In this document: piece after piece, positions 53,363 to 63,779 of the stretch
Layout: each line of letters opens with the position of its first letter
Numbering within the stretch: position 1 is the first letter of the stretch
Assembly: GCA_011056555.1 (NCBI GenBank)
Contig: DSEQ01000004.1
Location: forward strand, 1 to 64,000
DNA from: Candidatus Zixiibacteriota bacterium
GTDB taxonomy: Bacteria; Zixibacteria; MSB-5A5; JAABVY01
Direction: 5' to 3'
DNA length: 64,000 nt
The notes under the pieces: generated by a model
Seen by the model: the letters and a program-made list of their open reading frames with translations, nothing else
The model's database searches: none
What the model was told of the DNA's origin: nothing
Program-made: the position numbers and the translations under genes

Positions 53363-54010
53363 ATGATAAGTTCAGGCAGCACCGAATGGATTGATATTTC
53401 AGTAACAATAAGAGACAATATGATTACCTGGCCAGGCGATTCAAAAGTCAATATCGGCCGCGAAATGGAAATAGCCAGGGGCGATACGGCCAACCTCACT
53501 CACCTGGATATGAGCGCGCATACAGGCACTCACATGGACGCCCCTCTGCACTTCATGGAGAATGGCAAAGATATCAGCAGAATGCCGCTATCGGCTGTTA
53601 TCGGCGAGGTCCGCGTACTGGAAATCAATGGTGTCGATGTAATTGGAACAGAAGATCTCAAAAGACATGAAATCAAGAAAGATGAGCGGATTCTGTTTAA
53701 AACAAAGAATTCTGATCTCAACTGGTACGATGAGCCTTTCAATGAAAATTTTGTTCATCTCTCGACTGAGGCGGCAGAGTACCTCGCAAATCTGAAGGTC
53801 CAAATGGTCGGAATCGACTACTTATCGATCAGCGGATATAAGAAGAACGAGGCGCGTGTACATAAAGCGATCCTGCAAGCAGGAATCTGGGTAATAGAAG
53901 GGCTCAATCTGACGGGCATTAATCCCGGAAGATATGAACTTGTCTGCCTTCCGCTGAAGATTCTGGGTGGCGACGGCGCTCCCGCACGGGCGATCATAAA
54001 GCCGATCTGA
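53363..54010 (+). CDS. Cyclase-family metal hydrolase (kynurenine-formamidase-like)
   Basis: A 215-residue protein with the family signature SAHTGTHMDAPLHFMENGKDI (two His and Asp metal ligands, ~54-66) and a WPGDS opening. The C-terminal segment YLSISGYKKNEARVHKAIL carries the later conserved His. Members include kynurenine formamidase KynB and isatin hydrolase. Without a tryptophan pathway nearby, the substrate stays open. Divergent from the cupin gene. Confidence 0.82.
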   Translation: MISSGSTEWIDISVTIRDNMITWPGDSKVNIGREMEIARGDTANLTHLDMSAHTGTHMDAPLHFMENGKDISRMPLSAVIGEVRVLEINGVDVIGTEDLKRHEIKKDERILFKTKNSDLNWYDEPFNENFVHLSTEAAEYLANLKVQMVGIDYLSISGYKKNEARVHKAILQAGIWVIEGLNLTGINPGRYELVCLPLKILGGDGAPARAIIKPI

Positions 54011-54246
54011 CAATTCTTTTCTCAATGCACACACCGAAGAACTTGCAGCCTTCCTAAATAAAAGACTATAATTGTCTTGCATGTATCGCAATTTCTGTTT
54101 AGATTATGCGAATTAATGGTATCTATTTGCTGATATCGGGTTATGACAAGTTTCAGATTAAAGTGGAGGCTGTCGGGAACGTTTTTCAGACGGCTTTGTT
54201 ATACTAATTCAATTTGATTCGGCAAGAATTGGGAGAAATTCAATCG

Positions 54247-55452
54247 ATGGCGAAAGAAAATGAAAAATTAAAAGTGGGGGTCCCAAAAGAGACTTTTCCT
54301 GGTGAAATGCGCACCGCAATAATTCCCGAAAGTATAAATCAGTATTCCAAAAACGGTTTCCGCGTCCTGGTCGAATCCGGGGCGGGTGAAGCTGCTGGAT
54401 ACTCGGATCAGCAATATAAGGATAAAGACGCCAAAATCATTGATAGCAGAGATGAGCTTTTCAAGCAGGCTGACATTATCCTGCATGTACGCGCTTACGG
54501 TACCAATCCGGAGAAAGGCAGGGAAGATCTCGAGAGATACAGGCAGGGCCAGATTGTGATCGGCTTTTTGGATCCTCTGGGCTCGCCTGAAAAAGCTCAG
54601 GAACTTGCCAAAACCGGAGTCACCGGCTTTTCAATCGAGCTTCTGCCCCGCATCACCCGTGCCCAGAGTATGGATGCTCTGTCTTCGATGGCGACAATCG
54701 GCGGCTACAAGGCCGTACTTCTGGCGGCGAAGTCCCTGGGGAAGATGTTCCCCATGCTGATGACCGCAGCCGGCACAATCGCTCCCGCCCATGTTTTTGT
54801 GATTGGCGCAGGAGTAGCCGGACTCCAGGCCATCGCAACTGCCAGGAGGCTGGGAGGAGTGGTTAAGGGCTACGATATCCGTCCGGCCGTGAAAGAGCAG
54901 GTGGAAAGCCTGGGAGCAAAATTTGTGGAGCTGGATCTGGCAACCGAGGAAGCCGAGACCAGCGGCGGTTACGCCAGGGAGATGGATGAGGAATTCTACC
55001 GGAAACAGCGTGAGATGATGAAGTCGGTGCTGAAGGAGAGCGATGTTGTCATTACCACCGCTGCAGTTCCGGGCAAGAAGGCCCCGGTTCTGATTACCGA
55101 TGAAATGGTTGAGGGTATGGCTTCCGGGTCGGTTATCGTTGATCTGGCTGCTGAGCAGGGAGGAAACTGCAGCCTGACCAGAGCCGGCGAAGAGATCAAT
55201 CACAAGGGTGTGACGATTATCGGTCCCATTAACCTTCCAGCCACCATCCCCCGGCACGCCAGCCAGATGTATTCCCGGAACCTTCTGGCATTCGTAAAAA
55301 ACCTGATGAAAGACGGCAATATAGATTTGGAGAGGGATGACGAAGTCATCCGTGAAAGTATGATCGTCAATGGTGGTGAGGTCGTAAACCAGCGGGTGCG
55401 TGAACTCCTGGGTCAGAAATCAAAATCAGAAGATGAAAGGAGCGAAGGCTGA
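54247..55452 (+). CDS. pntA: NAD(P) transhydrogenase, alpha subunit part 1
   Basis: A 401-residue soluble NAD(H)-binding subunit. The start at 54247 is preferred to the TTG at 54214 because the family N terminus (LKVGVPKETFPGEMRTAIIPES) follows directly. FVIGAGVAGLQAIATARRLGGVVKGYDIRPAV (~180-210) is the dinucleotide fold, and RTAxxP and QGGNCSLT are present. With PntAB and PntB it forms the proton-translocating transhydrogenase that makes NADPH from NADH and NADP using the proton gradient. It overlaps the next gene by one base. As in many bacteria, the alpha subunit is split in two genes. Confidence 0.93.
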   Translation: MAKENEKLKVGVPKETFPGEMRTAIIPESINQYSKNGFRVLVESGAGEAAGYSDQQYKDKDAKIIDSRDELFKQADIILHVRAYGTNPEKGREDLERYRQGQIVIGFLDPLGSPEKAQELAKTGVTGFSIELLPRITRAQSMDALSSMATIGGYKAVLLAAKSLGKMFPMLMTAAGTIAPAHVFVIGAGVAGLQAIATARRLGGVVKGYDIRPAVKEQVESLGAKFVELDLATEEAETSGGYAREMDEEFYRKQREMMKSVLKESDVVITTAAVPGKKAPVLITDEMVEGMASGSVIVDLAAEQGGNCSLTRAGEEINHKGVTIIGPINLPATIPRHASQMYSRNLLAFVKNLMKDGNIDLERDDEVIRESMIVNGGEVVNQRVRELLGQKSKSEDERSEG

Positions 55453-55733
55453 TGGAATCATTCGCTTTCGTATTGACGATATTTGTGCTGGCAATATTCG
55501 TGGGCTTCGAGGTTATCACCAAGGTACCCGGCACATTGCATACCCCGCTTATGTCCGGATCCAACGCTATTTCCGGTATAACTTTGATTGGAGCGATAAT
55601 CTCGGCCGGCACCCAGCATACCACTCTGACTACAGTCCTGGGTCTTTCGGCGGTTATTTTCGCCACAATCAATGTTGTGGGCGGTTTTCTGGTGACTCAC
55701 AGGATGCTCAAAATGTTCCAGAGGAGGGACTAA
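55452..55733 (+). CDS. pntAB: NAD(P) transhydrogenase, alpha subunit part 2 (membrane)
   Basis: A 93-residue protein with three membrane helices (~2-20, ~35-55, ~60-80). The segment VITKVPGTLHTPLMSGSNAISGITLIGAI is highly conserved in the family and lines the proton path (His and Asn residues). Its ATG overlaps the pntA stop by one base, and it ends three bases before pntB. Confidence 0.92.
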   Translation: MESFAFVLTIFVLAIFVGFEVITKVPGTLHTPLMSGSNAISGITLIGAIISAGTQHTTLTTVLGLSAVIFATINVVGGFLVTHRMLKMFQRRD

Positions 55734-55736
55734 ATA

Positions 55737-57125
55737 GTGCAGGCAAACATTGTTAATCTGGCATATCTTCTGGCGGCAGTTCTTTTCATCTTTGGACTCA
55801 AGGGGCTGACCCATCCCCGCACCGCCGTACGCGGCAACTTTCTGGGTGCGACAGGCATGTTCATCGCAGTGGTCGTAACGCTTTTCGACAAAAATATTGT
55901 CAGCTATGAATTGATAATAATCGGCGTGGTTGTAGGCGGATTCATCGGATCTGTCCTGGCCGCGAAAATACAGATGACGGCGATGCCGCAACTGGTTGGC
56001 CTTTTTAACGGTTTCGGCGGCGGAGCCTCGGTTCTGGTCGCCGGAGCGGCGCTGTTTGAGGTTCTTCACATGGGCACGCACCCCCCCACGCAATTTACAA
56101 TTGCGTCGGGCGCCTCCGGCCTTATAGGCGCGGTAACATTCTGGGGCAGCCTGGTGGCATTCGGCAAACTGCAGGGAATCATAACCGAGAAATCAGTTGT
56201 CTTTCCCGGTCAGAAAATAATAAATTCGTTTATAGCCGCGGTGGGTGTGGTACTAATCGTCTGGCTGGTCCTGAGCCCGACAAATGAAATCACCTACTGG
56301 CTGATAGTAGCGGTGGCATCGATACTGGGGGTGCTGCTGGTAATTCCCATCGGGGGTGCGGATATGCCGGTCGTGATCGCTCTCCTGAATTCATATTCAG
56401 GTTTGGCTGCCGCAGCCACCGGATTCGTCTTGAACAACAATGTTTTGATTATTGCGGGTTCCCTTGTGGGCGCATCCGGAATCATCCTCACCAATATAAT
56501 GTGCGTCGCCATGAACCGTTCACTTACGAATGTGCTCTTTGGGGTTATGGGGCCAACGTCGGAGACTGCCACAGCTGATGAGGTCTATGAAGGCAAAATA
56601 AAATCGACTTCGGCCGAGGAGATCGCTATGCTTTTTGACGGCGCCCGGCGTGTGGTGGTAGTACCGGGCTATGGCATGGCAGTGGCGCAGGCCCAGCACA
56701 CTGTCCGCGACATGGCTAATCTATTGAGGGATAGAGGCATTGAAGTTGACTATGCCATCCATCCCGTTGCCGGACGTATGCCCGGCCATATGAACGTGCT
56801 TCTGGCTGAGGCTAATGTGCCCTATGAGAATTTGAAAGAGCTGGATGAGATAAATCCTACTTTTGAGCAAACCGATGTCGCCATCGTGCTGGGGGCCAAT
56901 GACGTCGTAAATCCGCTTGCCCGCACCGATCCCTCATCTCCAATAGCGGGCATGCCCATTCTGGATGTGGACAAAGCCAGGACAGTTGTGGTAATAAAAA
57001 GAAGCCTGAGTCCCGGTTTTGCGGGAATCCCCAATCCGCTTTTCGCTGCGGACAATACATTGATGTTTTTCAATGACGGTAAAAAGGCGATTATTGAAAT
57101 AATAAGCGCCATAAAAGAGAATTAA
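55737..57125 (+). CDS. pntB: NAD(P) transhydrogenase, beta subunit
   Basis: A 462-residue protein. About nine membrane helices fill residues ~1-255, with a conserved GLFNGFGGGASVLVAGAAL segment. The C-terminal ~180 residues are the NADP-binding domain III (VVPGYGMAVAQAQHTVRDMAN, HPVAGRMPGHMNVLLAEANVPY, VVVIKRSLSPGFAGIPNPLF). It starts with GTG. No terminator follows directly. The product supplies NADPH, also needed by the GdhA enzyme encoded 3.5 kb downstream. Confidence 0.93.
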   Translation: MQANIVNLAYLLAAVLFIFGLKGLTHPRTAVRGNFLGATGMFIAVVVTLFDKNIVSYELIIIGVVVGGFIGSVLAAKIQMTAMPQLVGLFNGFGGGASVLVAGAALFEVLHMGTHPPTQFTIASGASGLIGAVTFWGSLVAFGKLQGIITEKSVVFPGQKIINSFIAAVGVVLIVWLVLSPTNEITYWLIVAVASILGVLLVIPIGGADMPVVIALLNSYSGLAAAATGFVLNNNVLIIAGSLVGASGIILTNIMCVAMNRSLTNVLFGVMGPTSETATADEVYEGKIKSTSAEEIAMLFDGARRVVVVPGYGMAVAQAQHTVRDMANLLRDRGIEVDYAIHPVAGRMPGHMNVLLAEANVPYENLKELDEINPTFEQTDVAIVLGANDVVNPLARTDPSSPIAGMPILDVDKARTVVVIKRSLSPGFAGIPNPLFAADNTLMFFNDGKKAIIEIISAIKEN

Positions 57126-57150
57126 TCCTCAAAATAACTCCGTATGCCGG

Positions 57151-57354
57151 CTATCTGGAATCATCGATTTTCTTCTTTATCTCCAGCCATTTGTGAAGCG
57201 CTTCGTCCTTGAGCTTATAGGCTCTGTAATGCAGATTCTTCAATTCGGATTCACCGGCCTGTCCTCGCAGCGCGTATTCCTCCAATTTCTCAGTCAGAAT
57301 ATACAGGCTCTTGTACATTCTTTCCAGTTTTAAATATGACTCAACCTCGTCCAT
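57151..57354 (-). CDS. Small helical hypothetical protein
   Basis: A 67-residue, charged, all-helical protein (ESYLKLERMYKSLYILTEKLEEYAL, ESELKNLHYRAYKLKDEALHKWLEIKKKI). I recognise no family. It is convergent with pntB, and its stop is 26 bases from the pntB stop. A ribosome binding site is not clear. Probably real, given the amphipathic helices and gap-free context. Confidence 0.5.
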   Translation of the reverse strand: MDEVESYLKLERMYKSLYILTEKLEEYALRGQAGESELKNLHYRAYKLKDEALHKWLEIKKKIDDSR

Positions 57355-57518
57355 GTCAATAAGCTCTTTAGAAGTATGTTGTGACGGCAGGGGTACCCAG
57401 CCCGACCCTATAATTCAGTCAGTTAACCAATTCCCTATTTCTATATTTTACTATAACACCGAGAGATGGTTGTGTCAATCTCAAAAAAACACTTGCAGTC
57501 GAAAATATCAGTCCTTAC

Positions 57519-60491
57519 CTAATATGGCTTTATGATTATCCCGCGGTTATTATGGCCGTTCATTTTCACGATCACGGGTCTTTTGAAGCGCAGATGCCGT
57601 GTGAATTTCAGTTTGCTGACCGCTTCCCGCTTTCCAAGCCATTCCCAGTCAACAAATCCGCCCTTGAAATATGAATTCACCGTAAAATAACCGACCATAA
57701 ATGAGGTTATATTCTGGAAGAAGTGTGAGCCCTGGGAAGGAACCACTTTAAATCCCTTGAATCCGGTCTCTACTATGACCCTGGCGCCCGAAATCTGGTC
57801 CCATGTCACCGGTATGCCGAGCCATGGATCGCCCGAACCCCAGCGCCCCACACCTATTAAAATATAGGGTATATCTTTCGAGAGCAGCTCCAGATTGTAT
57901 TTTGCCACCTCATCGGCAACTTCTGACGACTTAGACCGGTCAAAGCTGTCCCTGTCAACCACCACAACATCATAGATATCATCTATAAGGCCGTTTCCAA
58001 GAACCTGTGGAGACTGGCAAATCAGCCTTTCTTCCTCTACATCATCGACATTGAGCTCATCGGCCTCATGGCTTTTTACCAGTGGACGAATCTGAAGAAA
58101 TGCGAATTCCCTGCGCTTCTCTCCCGCAGTATTGAGATTTACGGCAAATTCAATCTCAACCGGTGAATTCATGCCCCAGCTTCCCATCTCCATTATCATC
58201 CGCAATATCTCGGGCAGCGGAAATAGACGGTTCTTCAAAATCGGGGCAAAAGTTATCACTCGCGGGCCGCTGCGCGAAAGACCATCGGTTATCACATTGT
58301 TTTCGACAGAGTATGTGGAACCGACATATGTCAGGGTACCGTCCTTTTCGGCGGTGTCGAGCCCGTATTTAACCAGCTTTAATTCTTCATAATCCTCAGG
58401 ATCATTAACGCTGTCGTTCAGATCGAGCGCATAGAACTCCTTCTGTGAATAGTCGAGCGTGTCTTTGACGTCGGAAAACTGAATTACGTGACGCGGATAT
58501 TTAGGACAGAAACGAACTGTCGCTTCACCCTCGATAACAATCCTCCCCAGCCCCAAACCGACAGCCGCGATACCATCACTGGCCTTCATGGGTGCGGTCG
58601 GATAAAAATTATGAGATCTGACCACGCCCGAGAAATTCGGATAGAAGTGATCGACATACCTGGCGCCCACAAGCTTCTGGATCAGGACACCCATCTTCTC
58701 CTCTTCCAGCCTGTAGGGGGTGGCACGGATATATCCCTTGGCCAGCTCAGCATAAGTGGAGGCATAAACCAATTTGATCGCATCGAGGAGATTCTTTAAC
58801 CTGACCGAATCATCGACATTATTATTTGGCAGCATGTAGGTCGAATAGATGCCCGCAAATGGTAGATAACGCGAGTCCTCCAGCAACGATGATGATCTCA
58901 CCGCCAGAGGATCGGTAATCAATCCCAGAAATACTTTCAGGCTGCTGGCAACCTCAGGCGGGAAATCCGCCGCCAGAAACATGCTTCTAAGCTCCTCATC
59001 ATCCCGGCATTTTATGGCAAAATCCTTCAGCTCATTGATTTCCAGAAAACGGTCAAAAATATCGGTGGCCAATACGAGCGAGGGGGGCACTGTGATCGCA
59101 ATGTCCTCGAAAAAATCCGCCAGCTTGAAATCATTGATAATTGAATTCGCAAATGCCAGGCCCCTGGCCTTCCCTCCCATTGAGCCCCGGCCAATTCTGG
59201 CGAAATTTGAGCTGCTGTAAAACGTCTCCGGATCGAAATCAGAGATTGTCCCCAGATGTCTCTGCTTGCGAAATTCACGGAGGGAGTTTATGAGATGCTG
59301 CCTCACACTCTCGAGGGTTTCGAAATCCGAGACTTTGCGCGGCCTGAGTTTGTGCGCCAGCCAGAATTCGGTGCGGGTTTTCAGCCAGTTGGAAAAATGA
59401 TTCTTTTCCGCATGGTATTCGAGTGATTCCTCAGGGACCAGCTCAAGGGCCCTTTCCAGCGACCTGATATCTGAGGCGCGCGCCACCTCGCGGCCGTCAG
59501 GCATACGGAATACAAAGTCACCGAAGCTCAGGCTTTCCACCATAAAGCGCTGTAAATCTCTCAATAATGTGTGTGATGTCTTAAGCAGCACCGATGCTCC
59601 CAATTCACGGGCAGCATCTTCATATTCCAACGAATCAGTCTGGAGCAGTACCGGTATGTCGAAATGGGATTCCCGTACTTTGCGAGCAAAACGCAGCCCC
59701 GCCTCCCTGTCATTTCTTCCATTGCGGGGAAACTCTATGTCCGATATCACGCCCAGTATATATTCCTCGTATCTCTCATAATAAGCCTCAGCTTCCTCAT
59801 AAGTACTGCAGAGCAGGATTTTGGGGCGGGCGCGCATACGCATCAGCTTATCAGCGACATTGATCCCCTCTGCTATCAGGCTCTGGGAATGTCGGAAGAG
59901 CTCGGAATATATTATCGGCAGGAATGAGGAGTAGAAATTGACGTTGTCTTCGATGACTATGATCGACTGAACGCCGACTGAACTTGTATCCTCCGCGACA
60001 TTCATTTTGTCTTCGATATATTTAATTATCGACAGCAGGATGCGGTGGTCGCCCTGCCAGATAAAGACTTTGTCAAAGTCAGAAACATCATAATTTTTTA
60101 TCAGTTCATTCAACTCACGATTCTCGTAGGTGAGCAGTACGATGGGAAGATCGGGACGGATTTCCCGGATCTCCCGCGCCAGTTCAAGCGCCTGCATATC
60201 GCCCAGATTGAGGGTGGTAACAATCAGGTCAAAATGGCCGCTGCCGCCGATCAGCTCGATCGCCTGGCGGCCGTTGGAGGCGCGGGTCAGGCGCGGGGCC
60301 TGGCTGAGATTAAACTCGTGGTAACCCGATAAGATCATCTCATACAGGTGGCCGTCTTCTTCAAGAATAAACGAATCATAAAGCGAGGATACAAGCAGCA
60401 CGTCGCGTATACGATAGCGCATCAGATTTTGAAAAATCTGGAAGCGGTTCAAATCGCCGCTCCGCTTCAGGATTTCACTGAACTCGTGCAT
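57519..60491 (-). CDS. REC-REC-PEP/pyruvate-binding (PEP synthase-like) fusion protein
   Basis: A 990-residue protein. A first receiver-like domain (~30-165) has VTTLNLGDMQ where the phospho-Asp should be (Thr instead), so it looks inactive. A second (~172-335) keeps IVIEDN and an Asp in VISDIEFPRNG. Residues ~430-770 are a pyruvate/PEP-dikinase N-terminal ATP-grasp domain (RGSMGGKARGLAFANS, VPPSLVLATDIFD, AVRSSSLLEDS). The swivelling phospho-His domain and PEP-binding barrel of true PpsA are missing. This is a known but poorly studied family; signalling or regulatory phosphotransfer is one option. Confidence 0.8.
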   Translation of the reverse strand: MHEFSEILKRSGDLNRFQIFQNLMRYRIRDVLLVSSLYDSFILEEDGHLYEMILSGYHEFNLSQAPRLTRASNGRQAIELIGGSGHFDLIVTTLNLGDMQALELAREIREIRPDLPIVLLTYENRELNELIKNYDVSDFDKVFIWQGDHRILLSIIKYIEDKMNVAEDTSSVGVQSIIVIEDNVNFYSSFLPIIYSELFRHSQSLIAEGINVADKLMRMRARPKILLCSTYEEAEAYYERYEEYILGVISDIEFPRNGRNDREAGLRFARKVRESHFDIPVLLQTDSLEYEDAARELGASVLLKTSHTLLRDLQRFMVESLSFGDFVFRMPDGREVARASDIRSLERALELVPEESLEYHAEKNHFSNWLKTRTEFWLAHKLRPRKVSDFETLESVRQHLINSLREFRKQRHLGTISDFDPETFYSSSNFARIGRGSMGGKARGLAFANSIINDFKLADFFEDIAITVPPSLVLATDIFDRFLEINELKDFAIKCRDDEELRSMFLAADFPPEVASSLKVFLGLITDPLAVRSSSLLEDSRYLPFAGIYSTYMLPNNNVDDSVRLKNLLDAIKLVYASTYAELAKGYIRATPYRLEEEKMGVLIQKLVGARYVDHFYPNFSGVVRSHNFYPTAPMKASDGIAAVGLGLGRIVIEGEATVRFCPKYPRHVIQFSDVKDTLDYSQKEFYALDLNDSVNDPEDYEELKLVKYGLDTAEKDGTLTYVGSTYSVENNVITDGLSRSGPRVITFAPILKNRLFPLPEILRMIMEMGSWGMNSPVEIEFAVNLNTAGEKRREFAFLQIRPLVKSHEADELNVDDVEEERLICQSPQVLGNGLIDDIYDVVVVDRDSFDRSKSSEVADEVAKYNLELLSKDIPYILIGVGRWGSGDPWLGIPVTWDQISGARVIVETGFKGFKVVPSQGSHFFQNITSFMVGYFTVNSYFKGGFVDWEWLGKREAVSKLKFTRHLRFKRPVIVKMNGHNNRGIIIKPY

Positions 60492-60584
60492 ATTACTTCA
60501 TCAGTTAGATTTACTGTTATCAGCCTTCTACACTAATTAATTCGACAAATCGGGTCCATTTATTTGTCATCCCATACATAATAC

Positions 60585-60615
60585 AAATCGGAGTGGATTT
60601 TTTCCACCCCGATTT
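60585..60615 (-). terminator. Probable terminator of gdhA (hairpin)
   Basis: AAATCGGAGTGGA / TCCACCCCGATTT pairs at 12 of 13 positions around a 5-base T loop. It lies 30 bases after the gdhA stop. The T run after the hairpin is weak on either strand. Confidence 0.5.
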
Positions 60616-60644
60616 TACTGCAATCTGACATTGATCGGAAGCGC

Positions 60645-62012
<1,368 letters not shown>

Positions 62013-62182
62013 CTAAGAAGAATTTTTATAGTTTCTTTTGATTTTGCCATCTTCTGCGATAAATGTACCATATCCGGAGATTTCCTCCTGTATAATGATA
62101 GACACAAAGTTGAATTTAGACAATCGGGCAAAGTATGTATTTATATGGGGGAAAGACCCCAGAAATAGCCTATATTGCATCA

Positions 62183-62320
62183 ATGCAGATTCAGATAAGA
62201 GAGAAATGCGCCTGGATGATTGGCCTCAGGTCAGGGAGATTTATCGCAAGGGGATCGAAACCGGCAATGCAACATTTGAAACCGAAGTCCCGGATTGGGA
62301 AGAATGGGACAGAAGCCAGC
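62183..62320 (+). pseudogene. N-acetyltransferase (GNAT) remnant
   Basis: MQIQIRE in one frame continues, after a two-base shift (GAGAGA in place of GAGA near 62200), as MRLDDWPQVREIYRKGIETGNATFETEVPDWEEWDRS, the N-terminal ~45 residues of phosphinothricin-acetyltransferase-type GNAT enzymes. Coding homology stops near 62318, exactly where a short dispersed repeat begins. The ~120 residues with the acetyl-CoA site are missing. The longer open frame (62038-62406) is therefore not a real intact gene. Confidence 0.65.
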
Positions 62321-62616
62321 CCAGTGCACGCGGAGCACGAAGACGCACACAACGCACGAGGAGAATCGTAGGTTTTTTGTACAGCCATGTGGGGAAGAAT
62401 CCGTAGCGGAATCAAAGCCTCAGCTTTATCTGCAGGGCAGGTTCTCTGTGAATCCGTCAAGAGCCGAATCTCCGACCTACCGAATATGAATAGGCAGGAC
62501 CACAGGGGTGCTGCCCCACTCGCTTTTATGAAGTGGAGTGATTCTGCCAATGATAATTCATGTGCTGGGCGTACCTCCCGGTGCGCCCAGTGGACGCGGA
62601 GCACGAGGACGTACTC
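62321..62616. repeat. Direct repeat pair around a 236-base segment
   Basis: CCAGTG(C/G)ACGCGGAGCACGA... occurs at 62321-62350 and 62587-62616, 26 of 30 bases identical, same orientation. The segment between codes for nothing clear. The second copy carries an upstream hairpin (CTGGGCG / CGCCCAG). It looks like a small dispersed element rather than an IS; no transposase is present. Confidence 0.55.
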
Positions 62617-62683
62617 CGGGCACAAATAAGAAAATAGGCGATACCGCTAAAGAGTTTTGCCCTGCAAACAATCGAGCGAATGC

Positions 62684-63346
62684 TCACAGCTCAATCATAT
62701 TATTGCGGATGCAGTATTTGACGATGTCGGTGACATTGCGGGCCTTGAGTTTCTTCATGATCGAAGCGCGGTGAGTTTCGGCGGTCTTGGGGCTGATGTT
62801 CATGATGTCGGCACATTCCTTGGTGGAGTAGCCGTCGGCCAGAAGACGCGCCAGTTCCTGCTCGCGAAGAGTCATCAGGCCGCCCGGCCGCTGTGATTTC
62901 AGGTGCGCCTTGACATACGTATCAACCAGGTCGGGGCCGATCGCCCCGGCAATATAATAATCCCCATGCGCGGCCTTCTTTGCAGCGTATGTCAATTCCT
63001 CGAAATCACAGTCTTTTAACAGTATGCCCCGTCCGCCCGATTCAAACGCTTCCTGCACAGCCTCCTCGGTATGAACAGAAGTCAGAAACAAAACTTCGGT
63101 GCGCTGGGATAATGTCCGTATCCTGCGGGTAACGGCGGCGCCCCCCATACCCGGGAGAAGATTATCTATGATGATAACATCAGGTTTGGCCTCAATTGCG
63201 CGATCAATAGCTTCCTTGCCGCTTTCAGCTTCGCCCACAACCTCGAACCCATCATGGGCTTCAAAAAGCGCCCTCAGCCCCGCTCGAAATAATTGCTGGC
63301 CGTCAGCCAGCAAAACTTTTATCGGCCTGCCAATTGTCTGAAGCAT
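62684..63346 (-). CDS. NarL/LuxR-type response regulator
   Basis: A 220-residue regulator. The ATG at 63346 starts just before IKVLLADGQQLFRAGLRALFE; the frame extends to a TTG at 63388 without support. The receiver domain (~1-125) has the phospho-Asp in VIIIDNLLPGMGG and ends in GILLKDCDF. The C-terminal HTH (MTLREQELARLLADGYSTKECADIMNISPKTAETHRASIMKKL) is of the LuxR/GerE class. No kinase gene is adjacent, so its partner is encoded elsewhere. Confidence 0.88.
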   Translation of the reverse strand: MLQTIGRPIKVLLADGQQLFRAGLRALFEAHDGFEVVGEAESGKEAIDRAIEAKPDVIIIDNLLPGMGGAAVTRRIRTLSQRTEVLFLTSVHTEEAVQEAFESGGRGILLKDCDFEELTYAAKKAAHGDYYIAGAIGPDLVDTYVKAHLKSQRPGGLMTLREQELARLLADGYSTKECADIMNISPKTAETHRASIMKKLKARNVTDIVKYCIRNNMIEL

Positions 63347-63502
63347 AATACTTTCGTTTCCGCAATGAGAACAGATAGCTGCATACAATCATAACAGAAG
63401 AATACTAATTATAATATTAGATCGGAAATCTGTCATGCAATATTTGCCCCCAAGTTGCCCGGATTGCTGATAAACTTTGAGGTGTTTTGCCAATAAAAAT
63501 TG

Positions 63503-63530
63503 TTGACAAGCAAAAAAAGTGTATTTATTC
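63503..63530 (+). promoter_or_regulatory. Possible promoter of the leader ORF
   Basis: TTGACA is a perfect -35 box; the best -10 candidate, TTATTC at 16 bases, is poor. It lies 60-90 bases before the leader ORF. Confidence 0.35.
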
Positions 63531-63593
63531 GAAACCTATGAAATAATATTGCGTAAATTTCTGATATTACGGTCGGAAAGGAGCGGTTTTTTA

Positions 63594-63671
63594 ATGCTTA
63601 ACCAGTTCAGTGCATATATCATGAATATTGGTGATGTACCATCATCGGGCGGGGGTGAGATGTCAATGTGA
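63594..63671 (+). CDS. 25-residue leader peptide ORF (candidate)
   Basis: A 25-codon ORF, MLNQFSAYIMNIGDV... ending GGGEMSM, too short for usual gene calling. It has a strong AAGGAG site ten bases before its ATG. The three Gly codons (GGC GGG GGT) form one arm of a possible RNA structure with the terminator region downstream. The stop codon lies in the perfect palindrome TGTGAATTAATTCACA (63667-63682). A leader peptide or a small secreted peptide are both possible; no RiPP enzyme is nearby. Confidence 0.45.
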   Translation: MLNQFSAYIMNIGDVPSSGGGEMSM

Positions 63672-63696
63672 ATTAATTCACATAATCTCTATTCTG

Positions 63697-63728
63697 CCCG
63701 CCGATGCACATAATCAGGCGGGTTTTTT
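63697..63728 (+). terminator. Terminator hairpin, possibly an attenuator
   Basis: CCCGCC (63697-63702) and GGCGGG (63717-63722) pair around a 14-base loop and are followed by seven T. The same CCCGCC can pair with GGCGGG at 63648-63653 inside the leader ORF, which would exclude the terminator. The ABC transporter gene starts 50 bases on. Confidence 0.65.
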
Positions 63729-63779
63729 TGTACCCGCAAACGAATTTGACTGTTATAAACCTTAAGCGAGATTTTGAAA

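Noticed and set aside
62038-62406. A 122-codon ORF over the GNAT remnant.
   Set aside because: Only the middle ~45 codons show homology, the start lies in the promoter region of gdhA, and the end is repeat sequence.
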